This document shows, piece by piece, positions 51,671 through 63,072 of a stretch of DNA of 64,000 nt (the first letter of the stretch is position 1; every line of letters begins with the position of its first letter). Below the pieces are notes generated by a model. The model was not told where the DNA came from and searched no databases. It saw only the letters and a list, made by a program, of their open reading frames with translations. The position numbers were made by a program, and so were the translations under genes. This stretch comes from Streptomyces cellulosae. Lineage in GTDB: Bacteria > Actinomycetota > Actinomycetes > Streptomycetales > Streptomycetaceae. The stretch covers positions 94,681 through 158,680 of the forward strand of contig NZ_JOEV01000036.1 in the NCBI RefSeq assembly GCF_000721105.1, in the 5' to 3' direction.

Positions 51671-52651
51671 GTGAGCCTCCCGTTGATCCCGCCCATGCTC
51701 GCGACGCCCGGCACGCTGCCGCCCGCCGCACAGGACGCCCGCTGGGCGTACGAGACGAAGCAGGACGGCCAGCGGGTGGTGGTCTATCTCGCCGGGGACG
51801 GCGGCGTGGTCCTGCGCGCCCGGTCCGGGGAGGTCGTCACCGTCGCCTACCCCGAACTGCTGCCCCTGGGCCGCGCGCTCGGCCGGACTCCCGCCGTGCT
51901 GGACGGGGAGGTGCTGGCGCTGGACGAACGGGGGCGCGCCGACTTCCAGTTGCTGCAGTCCCGTATGGGCCTGGTCCAGTCGCCCGGCAGGGCGGCGCGC
52001 AGGGCCGCGGACGTGCCCGTCCACCTCGTGCTGTTCGACGTGATGCACCTGGGAGGACGACCCCTCGTCGCCCTCCCCTACGCCCGTCGGCGCGCGCTCC
52101 TGGAGGAACTGGGCCTGACCGGCCCCTACTGGTCGACTCCGGGCGCCCTGGTCGGCCACGGCGAGGCGGCCCTGCGGGCCACCCGTGAGCACGGGCTGGA
52201 GGGCCTGGTCTGCAAGCGGCTGGACTCGGCGTACGAACCCGGGGTGCGCTCCCGGGCCTGGATCAAGATCCGGAACATGCGCAGCGAGGACGTCGTCGTG
52301 GGCGGCTGGCTGCCCGGGAAGGGAAGGCTGACCGGCCTGCCGGGCGCCGTGCTGGTCGGACAGCGCGCCTCGGGGCGTCTGCGGTACGTCGGCGGGGTGG
52401 GCACCGGCTGGAGCGAGCCCGAGCGGGAGCACCTCGCCGCGCTGCTGCGGGCCGCCGCGACGGACGTGTGCCCCTTCGACCCGGTGCCGCCGGTCGCGGG
52501 CGCCCACTGGGTGCTGCCCCGGCTGGTCGGCGAGGTCCGCTACAGCACCCGAACCCGGGCGGGCATGCTGCGCCAGCCGTCCTGGCTGCGGCTGCGGCCG
52601 GACCTCGCTCCCGAGGAGTCGGCGGCCGAGCTGCCGGACGACCTGGTCTGA
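51671..52651 (+). CDS. ATP-dependent DNA ligase (LigC-like, single domain pair)
   Basis: 326 aa. Motif I lysine in YETKQDGQR near residue 29, motif III LFDVMHLGG near 122, LDGEVLALDE near 76, motif IV GLEGLVCKR near 175, motif V WIKIRNM near 199. The OB fold follows. It lacks the nuclease and polymerase domains of LigD, so it is a stand-alone ligase. GTG 51671. A deleted ligase relic lies at 40361. Confidence 0.9.
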   Translation: MSLPLIPPMLATPGTLPPAAQDARWAYETKQDGQRVVVYLAGDGGVVLRARSGEVVTVAYPELLPLGRALGRTPAVLDGEVLALDERGRADFQLLQSRMGLVQSPGRAARRAADVPVHLVLFDVMHLGGRPLVALPYARRRALLEELGLTGPYWSTPGALVGHGEAALRATREHGLEGLVCKRLDSAYEPGVRSRAWIKIRNMRSEDVVVGGWLPGKGRLTGLPGAVLVGQRASGRLRYVGGVGTGWSEPEREHLAALLRAAATDVCPFDPVPPVAGAHWVLPRLVGEVRYSTRTRAGMLRQPSWLRLRPDLAPEESAAELPDDLV

Positions 52652-52793
52652 CGGCGCGTCACGAGGCCATTGTTCGGGCTGCCTTAATCGAAGAGACGCC
52701 TCCGCCATCTTGGCGCGGACATGAAAAGCCGGGAAGCTGATCTCCCTTACCCCCCACAGCCGCCTGGCTGCGCCCGGACCTGAGGAGGACGCA

Positions 52794-53570
52794 GTGTCGT
52801 CATCGTCGTTCAAGGCACACCGCAGGAGATGGCTCACCGGCCTGGCCGGCGCCGCCGCCTTCGTGGTCGCCTTCCCCACCGTCGCCTTCGCCGCCCCACC
52901 GCAGGCGCTGCCCGCCAACGCCGAAGCCGCCGAGAGGACCTTCCAGCCGGCCTTCGACTACGACACGGACGGCTGCTACCCGACGCCCGCCATCGGCCCC
53001 GACGGCACCGTCAACGGCGGCCTCAACCCGACCGGTGCCCTCAACGGCGACTGCCGTGACGCCTCGGACCTCGACAACACCAACAGCTACTCGCGCTCCA
53101 AGTGCAACAACGGCTGGTGCGCCTACATGTACGGCCTGTACTTCGAGAAGGACCAGGCCGTGGCGGGCAGCAGCATCGGCGGGCACCGCAACGACTGGGA
53201 ACACGTCGTGGTGTGGGTGCAGAACAGCCAGGTCCAGTACGTCTCCACGTCCAACCACGGCTCGTTCACGGTGAGCGCGGCCTCCGCGGTGCGCTTCGAC
53301 GGCACGCACGCGAAGATCGTCTATCACAAGGACGGCATCAGCACGCACTGCTTCCGGCTGGCCAACGCCAACGACGAGCCGCCCGAGAACCACAAGGGCA
53401 CCTGGCAGTACCCGCCCCTGGTCGGCTGGAACGGCTACCCGGCGGGCCTGCGCGACAAGCTGAGTGCCTACGACTTCGGAAGCGCCAACTTCGGCCTCAA
53501 GGACGCCAACTTCGCGGCCCACCTCGCCTCGGCGAAGCCGTCCGGGATCGCTTTCGACCCCAACGCCTGA
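52794..53570 (+). CDS. NLP/NPP1 family secreted protein
   Basis: 258 aa from GTG 52794 (GAGGAGG upstream). Sec signal residues 1-34 ([22 protein letters not shown]). The mature part bears the NLP signature [13 protein letters not shown] near 135 (the usual heptapeptide is GHRHDWE) and paired cysteines (CYPTP, GDCRD, CNNGWC). NLPs are microbial proteins that can injure plant membranes or are otherwise immunogenic; activity of this one is not predictable because its second His is Asn. Confidence 0.9.
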   Translation: MSSSSFKAHRRRWLTGLAGAAAFVVAFPTVAFAAPPQALPANAEAAERTFQPAFDYDTDGCYPTPAIGPDGTVNGGLNPTGALNGDCRDASDLDNTNSYSRSKCNNGWCAYMYGLYFEKDQAVAGSSIGGHRNDWEHVVVWVQNSQVQYVSTSNHGSFTVSAASAVRFDGTHAKIVYHKDGISTHCFRLANANDEPPENHKGTWQYPPLVGWNGYPAGLRDKLSAYDFGSANFGLKDANFAAHLASAKPSGIAFDPNA

Positions 53571-53596
53571 CCGGCCACGGGAGCGGGCGCGAGACG

Positions 53597-53622
53597 CGGG
53601 ACCCCGGGCAGTCGGGGTCCCG
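53597..53622 (+). terminator. terminator after the NLP gene
   Basis: CGGGACCCCG / CGGGGTCCCG stem with loop GGCAGT, extended by outer pairing GACGCGGG / CCCGCGTC, 26 bp after the stop. Confidence 0.75.
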
Positions 53623-53776
53623 TCCCGCGTCCGGTCCCGCCCTCCGGGTGCCGCGCGGCGTCCACGCCTTGAACGCCACTGTCCGGAAACGATCGTCTCG
53701 GCCCGGATCCGTCTCCTCGTCCGGAAGTCGGGCGGTACCGCACGGGCGTACCGCCCGGAGGGACTATCGTGGCCGC

Positions 53777-54712
53777 ATGCCCGTGCCCGAACTGATCCGT
53801 ATCGTCTCCCGCGACTCTCCGATGGCACTCGCCCAAGTGGAGCGTGTCCGCGCCGAGTTGGCCGCCCTGCATCCCGGTGTGCGCACCGAGGTCGTCCCGG
53901 TGAAGACGACCGGCGACAAGTGGATGGGCGATCTGGCCCAGGTCGAGGGCAAGGGCGCGTTCACCAAGGAGGTGGACGCCGCGCTGCTGGCCGGTCAGGC
54001 CGATCTCGCGGTGCACTGCGTCAAGGACGTTCCCGCCGACCGGCCGCTTCCGGCGGGCACGACGTTCGCCGCGTTCCTGAAGCGGGACGACATCCGTGAC
54101 GCGCTCGTCCACCCGGGCGGGCTCACCCTGGACGAGCTGCCGGACGGTACCCGGATCGGCACCTCCTCGGTGCGCCGGGTCGCCCAACTCGCCGCCACCC
54201 ACCCGCACCTGGAATGCGTGCCGTTCCGCGGCAACGCCAACCGGCGTCTGGAGAAACTCGCGGCCGGTGAGGCCGACGCGCTGCTGCTCGCGGTGTCCGG
54301 GCTGGAGCGCATCGGCCGGCGGGACGTGATCAGCGAGATCCTCTCCCCCGAGACGATGATGCCGCCCATCGGCGCGGGCATCCTCGCGCTGCAGTGCCGC
54401 GAGGGCGACACCGAGGTCATCGACACGGTCAGCGCGCTCGGCGACCCGGACACGTATCGGGAGGCCACCGCCGAGCGCATGTTCCTGCACGTTCTGCAGG
54501 GGCACTGCAACAGTCCGATCTCCGGGTACGCGCGCGTGGACGGCGGCGGGGAACTGTCCCTGCGAGCCTGTGTGTTCACCCCGGACGGCAAGACCCGGCT
54601 GAACGCCCACGAGTGGGCGGGCCGGCTCGACCCGGCGACGCTGGGCACCTCGGTCGCGGTGGCCCTGCTGCGGCAGGGTGCCCGCGAGATCATCGACGGC
54701 ATCCCGCACTGA
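53777..54712 (+). CDS. hemC: hydroxymethylbilane synthase (porphobilinogen deaminase)
   Basis: 311 aa. It polymerises four porphobilinogens to hydroxymethylbilane in heme/siroheme biosynthesis. Visible are [21 protein letters not shown] near 45, [11 protein letters not shown] near 78, [11 protein letters not shown] near 127, and the dipyrromethane-attached Cys in [15 protein letters not shown] near 243. No other heme gene is adjacent, so this may be an additional copy. ATG 53777. Confidence 0.9.
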   Translation: MPVPELIRIVSRDSPMALAQVERVRAELAALHPGVRTEVVPVKTTGDKWMGDLAQVEGKGAFTKEVDAALLAGQADLAVHCVKDVPADRPLPAGTTFAAFLKRDDIRDALVHPGGLTLDELPDGTRIGTSSVRRVAQLAATHPHLECVPFRGNANRRLEKLAAGEADALLLAVSGLERIGRRDVISEILSPETMMPPIGAGILALQCREGDTEVIDTVSALGDPDTYREATAERMFLHVLQGHCNSPISGYARVDGGGELSLRACVFTPDGKTRLNAHEWAGRLDPATLGTSVAVALLRQGAREIIDGIPH

Positions 54713-54751
54713 GCGGAGCCGTCGCGGGGGTACGTGCGAGGCGGGCCCGCG

Positions 54752-55267
54752 TCAGGCGGTGCCCTCCTCGGCCTGGTCCCGCAGGAAGTTGCTGACCTGG
54801 CAGGCGAGGCCCTCGCGCACCACGCCGGTACCGACGGCCCCCTCCTGCAGTCCGATGCCCCCCGCCCACAGTCGGCGGTCGGCCCACTCCTCGTCGACCC
54901 GCAGCTGCACCTGGACGTCCACCTGGCTCAGCGACTCCTCCGGGCCGGCCGCGTACAGCAGGGCGGTCGCCCGGCGCAGCGGGTAGACGTCGAAGCCCTC
55001 GATGAACTGCGAGTTGCGCCAGTCGATGAAGGCGCTCTCCCCGTCGGGGCCGATCCGCACGTCGATCTGACCGTCCTCCAGGTGGATCCCGAGGTGCCGC
55101 GCGCCACGGTTCTCGACGGTGACACGGACCCGGAAATAGGTGAGCCCTTCGGCCGCGTCGTCCCGTCCGCGTGGCGGCTCGGCCGCTTCCAGACGATGGA
55201 CGCGGATCCGCAGACCGGCATGCTCGTCGTACTCCTGCCAGTCCCCGACCACGTTCGGCTCGTACAC
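54752..55267 (-). CDS. hypothetical protein, 171 aa
   Basis: 171 aa. No membrane or signal segment. The first 110 residues read as beta-sandwich (LTYFRVRVTVENRGARHLGIHLEDGQIDVRI), then a helical stretch and an acidic C-terminus. No family recognised. It is convergent with hemC and 190 bp from the DrrB-like permease. Confidence 0.7.
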   Translation of the reverse strand: MYEPNVVGDWQEYDEHAGLRIRVHRLEAAEPPRGRDDAAEGLTYFRVRVTVENRGARHLGIHLEDGQIDVRIGPDGESAFIDWRNSQFIEGFDVYPLRRATALLYAAGPEESLSQVDVQVQLRVDEEWADRRLWAGGIGLQEGAVGTGVVREGLACQVSNFLRDQAEEGTA

Positions 55268-55457
55268 AGTCCACCTCTCGACCTCAGAGAGCTGCTTCCT
55301 ATCTGGGCGCTCAGTGCACTGTCAAATATGCGGAATGCGCTGTGGCCAGCGAATTCATCCACTTGATCGGTGATCAAGCCGTGCGCAGGAAGAATCCGCC
55401 GACCGGTCGGACGGCCGGTTTCACGCGCGTGCCGCACATCACTTTCCGGCCGCGCGC

Positions 55458-56318
55458 TCAGCGGGCCAGCCGGCCCAGGAGCGAAGAGGCCGCGGCGATG
55501 CCGAGCGCGGCGGCCACCAGCAGCACCGCGAAGTCGAGCGCGAGATGGTCGGGCGTGCCCAGGAGCAGGCCGCGCAGCGCATCCACTTGGTAGCTGAGCG
55601 GGTTCACCTTGCTGACCGCCTGGAGCCAGCCCGGCATCACGGACACCGGGTAGAGGGCGTTGGAACCGAAGAACAGCGGCATGGTGATCGCCTGGCCGAA
55701 ACCCATCAGCCGGTCGCGGCTGAGCACGACACCGGCGATGGTCATCGACAGGCAGGAGAAGAAGGCGGATCCGAGGACCACCACCGCGGCGACACCGAGG
55801 AGCTTGAGCGGGTTCCAGGTCAGGGCCACACCGAGGAGCGCGGCGATGACGATGACGACGACGGCCTGGATCAGCGACTTCACCCCGGCCGCGAACGCCT
55901 TCCCGGTGATCAGCGCCGAGCGCGGGGTCGGGGTGACCAGCAGCTTGTTCAGGATGCCCGCGTCCCGCTCCCAGATGATCTGGATGCCGTAGAAGATGGC
56001 GATGAACATCGCGGACTGGGCGATGATGCCGGGCGCGAGATAGTCGACGTAGGGGATGCCCTGGGTCGGGATCGCCTTGATCCGGGTGAAGGTCTGGCCG
56101 AAGATCAGCAGCCACAGGGCCGGCTGGACCGCGCGGGTGTAGAGCTCGGTGCGGTCGTGGCGCAGCTTCTGCAGTTCGACGGCGCACATCGCCAGGACCC
56201 GGGCGGGCAGCACGCGCCAGCCCGCGCGGGGCCGGGGCGGCTGGACGAGGAGGCCGATGCCCTCCTCGCGGGCCCGGTCAGCCGACGCGGTTCGCGGTGC
56301 GGCGGGTGCTTCGGACAT
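55458..56318 (-). CDS. ABC-2 type permease (DrrB-like)
   Basis: 286 aa from ATG 56318. About six membrane helices with DrrB-like stretches (RAVQPALWLLIFGQTFTRIK near 65, WERDAGILNKLLVTPTPRSALI near 112, GVVLSRDRLMGFGQAITMPLFFGSNALYPV near 190). It pairs with the ATPase whose end overlaps its start by 41 bp. It likely exports a drug or lipid. Confidence 0.9.
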   Translation of the reverse strand: MSEAPAAPRTASADRAREEGIGLLVQPPRPRAGWRVLPARVLAMCAVELQKLRHDRTELYTRAVQPALWLLIFGQTFTRIKAIPTQGIPYVDYLAPGIIAQSAMFIAIFYGIQIIWERDAGILNKLLVTPTPRSALITGKAFAAGVKSLIQAVVVIVIAALLGVALTWNPLKLLGVAAVVVLGSAFFSCLSMTIAGVVLSRDRLMGFGQAITMPLFFGSNALYPVSVMPGWLQAVSKVNPLSYQVDALRGLLLGTPDHLALDFAVLLVAAALGIAAASSLLGRLAR

Positions 56319-57126
56319 CGCGGAAATCTCCTGACTTCTCGTCGAGACCGCTGCCCGCGATGTCGCGGAAGACGTCCTCCAGCGTGGGCAGCGGGTCGGT
56401 GGCCGCCGCGCCCGCGGCGCGCCGGCGTTCACCGAGGCCCTCCCTGAGCTCGGCCGGGGTGCCGAGCGCTCGGATGCGGCCGTGGTGCATCAGGCCGACC
56501 CGGTCGCAGTACTGGTCGGCCTCGTCCATGTAGTGGGTGGTCACCAGGACCGTCATGCCGGTGGCCGCGCGGACGGCGTTGATGTGCTCCCACACGCCGG
56601 TCCGGGCGATCGGGTCGAGCCCGATGGTCGGCTCGTCGAGGATCAGCAGGCGGGGCGCGCTGACCAGGGCCTGGGCGAGTTCGAGCCGGCGCACCATGCC
56701 GCCCGAGTAGGTGCCGGCGAGCCGGTCGGCGGCGTCGGTCAGGTCGACGGCGGTCAGGGCCTGGCCCACCCGTTCGGCGCGCTCCTTGCGGGGCACGTCG
56801 AAGACCCGGGCGAACAGGGCGACGTTCTCCCTGCCGGTGAGGCTCGCGTCGGCGGACAGCTGTTGCGGTACATACCCCAGCAGGCGGCGTACCGCCATGG
56901 CGTCCTTCGCGGCGTCGCGGCCGAAGACGCGGACCATCCGGGCCGGGACCGGCAGGAGTGTGGTGATGCAGCGGATGGCGGTGGTCTTCCCGGCGCCGTT
57001 GGGGCCGAGCAGCCCGAACACCTCGCCCTTCGCCACCGTCAGATCGAGCCCGTCCACGGCGGTCGTCTCACCGAAGGCGTAGACGAGGCGTGTGCAGGCG
57101 ACGGCTTGATCGGCGTCCCGGGTCAT
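56278..57126 (-). CDS. ABC transporter ATP-binding protein (DrrA-like)
   Basis: 282 aa. Walker A GPNGAGKTT near 41, signature YSGGMVRRLELAQAL near 143, Walker B LLILDEPTIGLDP near 161. The C-terminal 40 residues match DrrA-like regulatory tails. It overlaps the MarR stop by 4 bp (ATGA) and the permease by 41 bp. It powers the exporter. Confidence 0.92.
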   Translation of the reverse strand: MTRDADQAVACTRLVYAFGETTAVDGLDLTVAKGEVFGLLGPNGAGKTTAIRCITTLLPVPARMVRVFGRDAAKDAMAVRRLLGYVPQQLSADASLTGRENVALFARVFDVPRKERAERVGQALTAVDLTDAADRLAGTYSGGMVRRLELAQALVSAPRLLILDEPTIGLDPIARTGVWEHINAVRAATGMTVLVTTHYMDEADQYCDRVGLMHHGRIRALGTPAELREGLGERRRAAGAAATDPLPTLEDVFRDIAGSGLDEKSGDFRDVRSTRRTANRVG

Positions 57127-57578
57127 GACTCCTCGGCCTCCTCGTGCAGGTGGACGGCGAGCTTGCGCAGGGCCGGGAGCGCCGCGCGCAGCGCTACCCG
57201 GTCCGCCTCGTCGAGCCGGGAGACCTGGCCTCGTACGAGGTCGGCACGCCGCTTGCGCCACTCGCCGAGGCGGGCCTCGGCGGCGGGGGTCGGCAGCAGA
57301 CGCGCGGCCCGCCGGTCGGCGGGGTCGGTCTCGCGGATCAGATAGCCCTGCCGGGCCAGCTGGTTGACGAGCGTGGACACGGAGTTGCTCGCCAGGTACA
57401 GGTCCTTGGCCGCGTCCGAGATACCGATGCCGGGCCGGCCCACGACGAGGCGCAGCAACTCCACCTCGGCGCCACGCAGCGGCGGGTCGGCCATCTGAGG
57501 GCGCAGCCGGCGCCGGATCAGCCGCTGGACTCCGACGAGGGCGTCGGCCAGTTCGTCCGGGAAAGTCTCTGGTTCCAC
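57123..57578 (-). CDS. MarR family regulator of the DrrAB operon
   Basis: 151 aa. MarR wHTH near residues 45-105 (GISDAAKDLYLASNSVSTLVNQLARQGYLIRETDPADRRA). First gene of MarR-DrrA-DrrB, coupled by ATGA overlap. A perfect operator palindrome sits 9-31 bp upstream, so autorepression of the efflux operon is likely. Confidence 0.92.
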   Translation of the reverse strand: MEPETFPDELADALVGVQRLIRRRLRPQMADPPLRGAEVELLRLVVGRPGIGISDAAKDLYLASNSVSTLVNQLARQGYLIRETDPADRRAARLLPTPAAEARLGEWRKRRADLVRGQVSRLDEADRVALRAALPALRKLAVHLHEEAEES

Positions 57579-57586
57579 ACCTCGAC

Positions 57587-57609
57587 GTTACCTCTGTAGC
57601 AGAGGTAAC
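57587..57609. promoter_or_regulatory. MarR operator, perfect inverted repeat
   Basis: GTTACCTCT-GTAGC-AGAGGTAAC, nine-base perfect arms with a five-base spacer, just upstream of the MarR start (57578). It stands out by AT content from the surroundings. Confidence 0.75.
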
Positions 57610-57657
57610 AAACCCCAAGGGCAGGTCAAGTCCGGACTATCCTGTCTACCCCGGTTT

Positions 57658-57683
57658 GTTTCATGAATGCAGATGTCGGGAAT
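57658..57683 (+). promoter_or_regulatory. SigB/F-type promoter candidate
   Basis: GTTT, 16-bp spacer, GGGAAT, close to the general stress sigma promoter (GTTT-N14-16-GGGTA). It is 135 bp before the sigma factor gene at 57819 and could give autoregulation. Confidence 0.4.
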
Positions 57684-57818
57684 ATGCGTCTATGTGCTTC
57701 GGACAGGAGGCACGTCCGTGGGAGCCGGCCCGCCGGGCCCCGGCAGATCTCCGCAAGGTCCGCGCCCAGTTCCCCCGGTGTCTGTCCACCCAGCACCCGC
57801 TGAGGGAGGCACGCGGCT

Positions 57819-58610
57819 ATGCCTGTCACCGGCAGTACCAAGCCCCACCCGCACGACGACGCCCCCGACACCGCCGCCGACTTCGAACGGCTCGCGGCAC
57901 TCCCCGACGGTCCCGAACGCAAGGCCCTGCGGGACGAACTGGTCGAGGTCTGGCTCCCCATGGCCGAGCGCATCGCCGTCCGGTTCCGGGGCCGCGGCGA
58001 GTCCCTCGAGGACCTCTACCAGGTGGCCGCGCTCGGGCTCGTGAAAGCCGTGGACCACTACGACCCCGCACGGGGCTGCGCCTTCGAGGCGTACGCCGTG
58101 CCGACCATCACCGGCGAGATCAAGCGGCACTTCCGCGACCACATGTGGACACTGCACGTGCCGCGCCGCGTCCAGGACCTGCGCAACCGGGTGCGGCAGG
58201 CCGTCAAGGAGCTGTCGCAGACGACGTCCGGGCGGCCGCCGACGGTGGCGGAGATCGCCGCGTACGCGGGCATGACCGAGGCCGAGGCGCGCACCGGCAT
58301 GGAGGCACTGGAGTGCTTCACCGCGCTGTCCCTGGAGGCCGAGATGCCCGGCACCGACGGCTACGCCCTCGGGGACGCGATCGGCGCCCTGGACCCGGCC
58401 TTCGACACCGTCGTCGACCGGGTGGCCGTCCGGCCCTGTCTCGAGGCACTGCCGGAGCGCGAGCGCACCATCCTCTACCTGCGCTTCTTCCGTGGCATGA
58501 CCCAGAGCTGCATCGCGGAACAACTCGGCATCTCGCAGATGCACGTCTCCCGGCTGCTCAGCGGCTGCTTCGACCGGCTGCGCGAGGAGATCCTCACGGA
58601 AACCGGGTGA
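57819..58610 (+). CDS. SigB/SigF-family RNA polymerase sigma factor
   Basis: 263 aa. Region 2 near 55-105 (LEDLYQVAALGLVKAVDHYDP), region 3 near 125-170, region 4 near 215-255 (LPERERTILYLRFFRGMTQ..., then HVSRLLSGCFDRLREEI). It belongs to the group that includes SigB, SigF and the stress sigma factors of Streptomyces, which are usually held by anti-sigma factors. ATG 57819; GGGAGG upstream. An ANTAR gene is convergent. Confidence 0.93.
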   Translation: MPVTGSTKPHPHDDAPDTAADFERLAALPDGPERKALRDELVEVWLPMAERIAVRFRGRGESLEDLYQVAALGLVKAVDHYDPARGCAFEAYAVPTITGEIKRHFRDHMWTLHVPRRVQDLRNRVRQAVKELSQTTSGRPPTVAEIAAYAGMTEAEARTGMEALECFTALSLEAEMPGTDGYALGDAIGALDPAFDTVVDRVAVRPCLEALPERERTILYLRFFRGMTQSCIAEQLGISQMHVSRLLSGCFDRLREEILTETG

Positions 58611-58640
58611 CCTCCGTCCCGCCGGGGTGACACCGCCCCA

Positions 58641-58994
58641 TTACCGCGCCGACCGCTCCGCCGGCGCTCCCGGGACCTGCGTGGGGCCGTAGCGGTCCAG
58701 GGCGTCTTCCAGCTCCGCGCGGATCTTGGGGGGCAACTGTCCGGAACGCCCCCAGATGAGGATCAGTTCGGCGACGTTGCGGAGCTTGGTGTTGGTGTGC
58801 TGGGAGACGTCCTTCAGCACCTCCCACCCCTGATCCGGCGTCATCCGGCCGAGCGCGACGACCATGCCGATCGCCTGGTCAACGACGGCGTGCGAGGCGA
58901 CGGCCTCCTTCAGCTGGTCGACCTCTTCCTGCAGCGCGAAGACGAGGTCCGATCCGTCGGCGGGCTCGTGCGGTGCTCGTGACACGTCTTCCAT
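58641..58994 (-). CDS. ANTAR-domain protein
   Basis: 117 aa from ATG 58994. ANTAR RNA-binding domain in residues 40-95 (LKEAVASHAVVDQAIGMVVALGRMTPDQGWEVLKDVSQHT). These proteins bind dual stem-loop RNA and act as antiterminators. No GAF sensor is attached. A longer frame upstream is not family-like. Confidence 0.9.
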   Translation of the reverse strand: MEDVSRAPHEPADGSDLVFALQEEVDQLKEAVASHAVVDQAIGMVVALGRMTPDQGWEVLKDVSQHTNTKLRNVAELILIWGRSGQLPPKIRAELEDALDRYGPTQVPGAPAERSAR

Positions 58995-59142
58995 CCTGGC
59001 ACTCGCCCTGGCCCGCGCCACCGGACGGACCCGGACGGGCCGCCGTTTCGGTGCCGCCACCGGGGTACTCGGCAGGCGCCCCGAGCGGTTTGGGCCGGAC
59101 ACTGGGACGAGAGCGGTGGCCACCGGCCGACGAGAGCAGGAC

Positions 59143-59955
59143 ATGACTGTCATGAACCACGACGTGAGACACCCCAGCGCCACCAAGGACGTCATGTCCA
59201 CGCACTCCGTGTTCGGCGCGCCCTGCTGGGTGAGTCTGACCAGCCGCGACCTGGAGGCGACCGAGAACTTCTACGCGGCGGTGCTCGGATGGGAGTGGCA
59301 GTCGGCGAAGATCGGCGACCGTGTGCGGATGGCGCTGGCGGACGGTACGCCGGTGGCCGGGATCGCGGCGGTCGCCGGCGCGTGGCAGATGCCGGTCGCC
59401 TGGACGCCGTACTTCGCCGTGACCAGCGCCGACGAAGCCGCCTCACGGGCGCAGGAGCGGGGCGGTACGACGGCCGTCGGGCCGCTGTCCTTCCCGCCGG
59501 GGCGGGCAGCCCTGGTGGCCGACCGGGACGGCGCGACCTTCGGTATCTGGGAGGGCGAGCTCATCGCCGACTGGGAGAGCTGGCGCGAGGCCCAGCCGGC
59601 CTTCATCCGGCTCCACACCCGCGACGCCTTCGACGCCGCCATTTTCTACGGCGAGGTCCTCGACTGGGCCTCACAGCGGCCCGGCTGCTGCGAGGTGCAC
59701 TACGAGGGCGGCGAGGTCGTGCTGCGCAGTCGCGGGGACATCGTGGCCCGCATCGAGTCGGGTGCGCTGGGCTCGGCACCCGACCCCACCATCCGGCCGC
59801 ACTGGCAGGTCCACTTCGCGGTCGCGGACGTCACGGCCTGCGCCCGGGCCGCCGAGATCCACGGCGGCAGCGTCCTGTCGAAGGGCAGCGACGAGGCGGT
59901 ACTGCGCGACCCCGACGGCGCACAGTTCACGGTGACCTCCCGCCGCGAACGCTGA
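59143..59955 (+). CDS. VOC (glyoxalase/bleomycin-resistance-like) two-domain protein
   Basis: 270 aa from ATG 59143 (59152 and 59194 are in-frame alternatives). Two VOC modules: one near 25-135 (PCWVSLTSRDLEATENFYAAVLGWEW), one near 150-265 (AFIRLHTRDAFDAAIFYGEVLDW). Such proteins bind metal or small substrates, for example in glyoxalase, dioxygenase or drug sequestration roles. The substrate is unknown. Confidence 0.88.
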   Translation: MTVMNHDVRHPSATKDVMSTHSVFGAPCWVSLTSRDLEATENFYAAVLGWEWQSAKIGDRVRMALADGTPVAGIAAVAGAWQMPVAWTPYFAVTSADEAASRAQERGGTTAVGPLSFPPGRAALVADRDGATFGIWEGELIADWESWREAQPAFIRLHTRDAFDAAIFYGEVLDWASQRPGCCEVHYEGGEVVLRSRGDIVARIESGALGSAPDPTIRPHWQVHFAVADVTACARAAEIHGGSVLSKGSDEAVLRDPDGAQFTVTSRRER

Positions 59956-60126
59956 CGCGCCCCACGCCGGGGGCCGGCCGGCCCGTCCCACACGGGCGGG
60001 CACCGTCAGCCGAACCGAACCGCGACGCCACGCGGGCAGCGCCTCCGACCGGACCGCCCCTGCCCCCTCGCTCCGGGCAGGGCACGGGGCGAGGCGGGTC
60101 GGCTCGGCCGCCGATCCCGGCGGGGT

Positions 60127-62261
<2,135 letters not shown>

Positions 62262-62265
<4 letters not shown>

Positions 62266-62774
62266 CGGGCGGGCTCCAGAACGCCCTGCGGTGTACTCGT
62301 CGGGCCGGCCAGTGCGGCGACCCGGATCTCTCGCGGCACCTCGAGCACCTCGCGCAGGTCGGGCTCGGGGGCGGTGGGCACGAGCGGGACGCGTTCGCCG
62401 GCGCGGGCACGCTGCGAGAACCAGATGACCTTGCTGCCGGTGTCGGTGGCGCAGCACCCCCAGCCGTCGCTCATGGCGGCGATGTGCTCCAGGCAGCCAC
62501 GCAGGTCCTGGTCCGGGCGCAGGTCGCAGTCGTTCTCACCGATGGCGGTGATGAGGTGCTGGCCGTTCCACCACATCTCGATCGACGTGTTCTTGTCGGT
62601 GGCGTGCTCGTCTATGGCCTTCAGCAGCAGTTCGGCGCCGTGGCAGACGGGCTCGACCAGATTCTCCAGGTCCCAGTAGTGCAGGTGGGCGGCCAGAATG
62701 CGCTTGACCTGTCCGACCCGCTCCGGGCTGACCTCGACGTCGAGGTGGTAATAGCAGGGCACTGCGGTGTTCAT
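62262..62774 (-). CDS. ATP-binding anti-sigma-like protein
   Basis: 170 aa from ATG 62774. GHKL/RsbW-like features: YWDLENLVEPVCHGAELLLKAIDEHATDK (N-box region near 40), ENDCDLRPD near 77 and DGWGCCATDTGSKVIWF near 95-110. The N-box lacks the usual Mg-binding Asn (ELLLKA rather than ELVTNA). It is the upstream partner of glgX by a GTGA overlap. A role as a partner switch or kinase is probable but unproven. Confidence 0.8.
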
Positions 62775-63072
62775 GGTCGTTGGCTCCTCACCGGCGAAGC
62801 TCTCGCTCCTCCTCGTCCCCTGCGGGGCCAGGCCCCGAACACGAAGCGTGAGCACTGATCGCTTCTGAGTCACCTCAAGAGTGGAGGCGCTACGCCGTTC
62901 GTGCAACACGAGCACACGGCTGAGGTGGTTGAAGCTCCAACAAGACGCTGAGTCATTACGCGTGCACCATGTGTGAAGACCTCGATGCCGTAACGGATCC
63001 GTACGTGTCCGCGTGCGGCCACCGCCCGACGGTCGGGAGACGTGCCATCGAGCCCTGAAAGGTGAACGGCAC
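62775..63072. other. 298-bp divergent promoter region
   Basis: It lies between the anti-sigma-like/glgX operon and the DUF5133 gene. No gene supported; it must hold promoters in both directions. I see no clear repeat or operator. Confidence 0.4.

Noticed and set aside
50879..52918. Very long minus-strand frame (679 codons) through the 20-bp array and opposite the ligase gene, with two shorter frames in the other minus phases
   Set aside because: The 20-bp unit is not a multiple of three, so each phase reads the same periodic Gly/Arg/Ser peptide without a stop. The frame also lies antisense to a clear ligase gene and has no family match.
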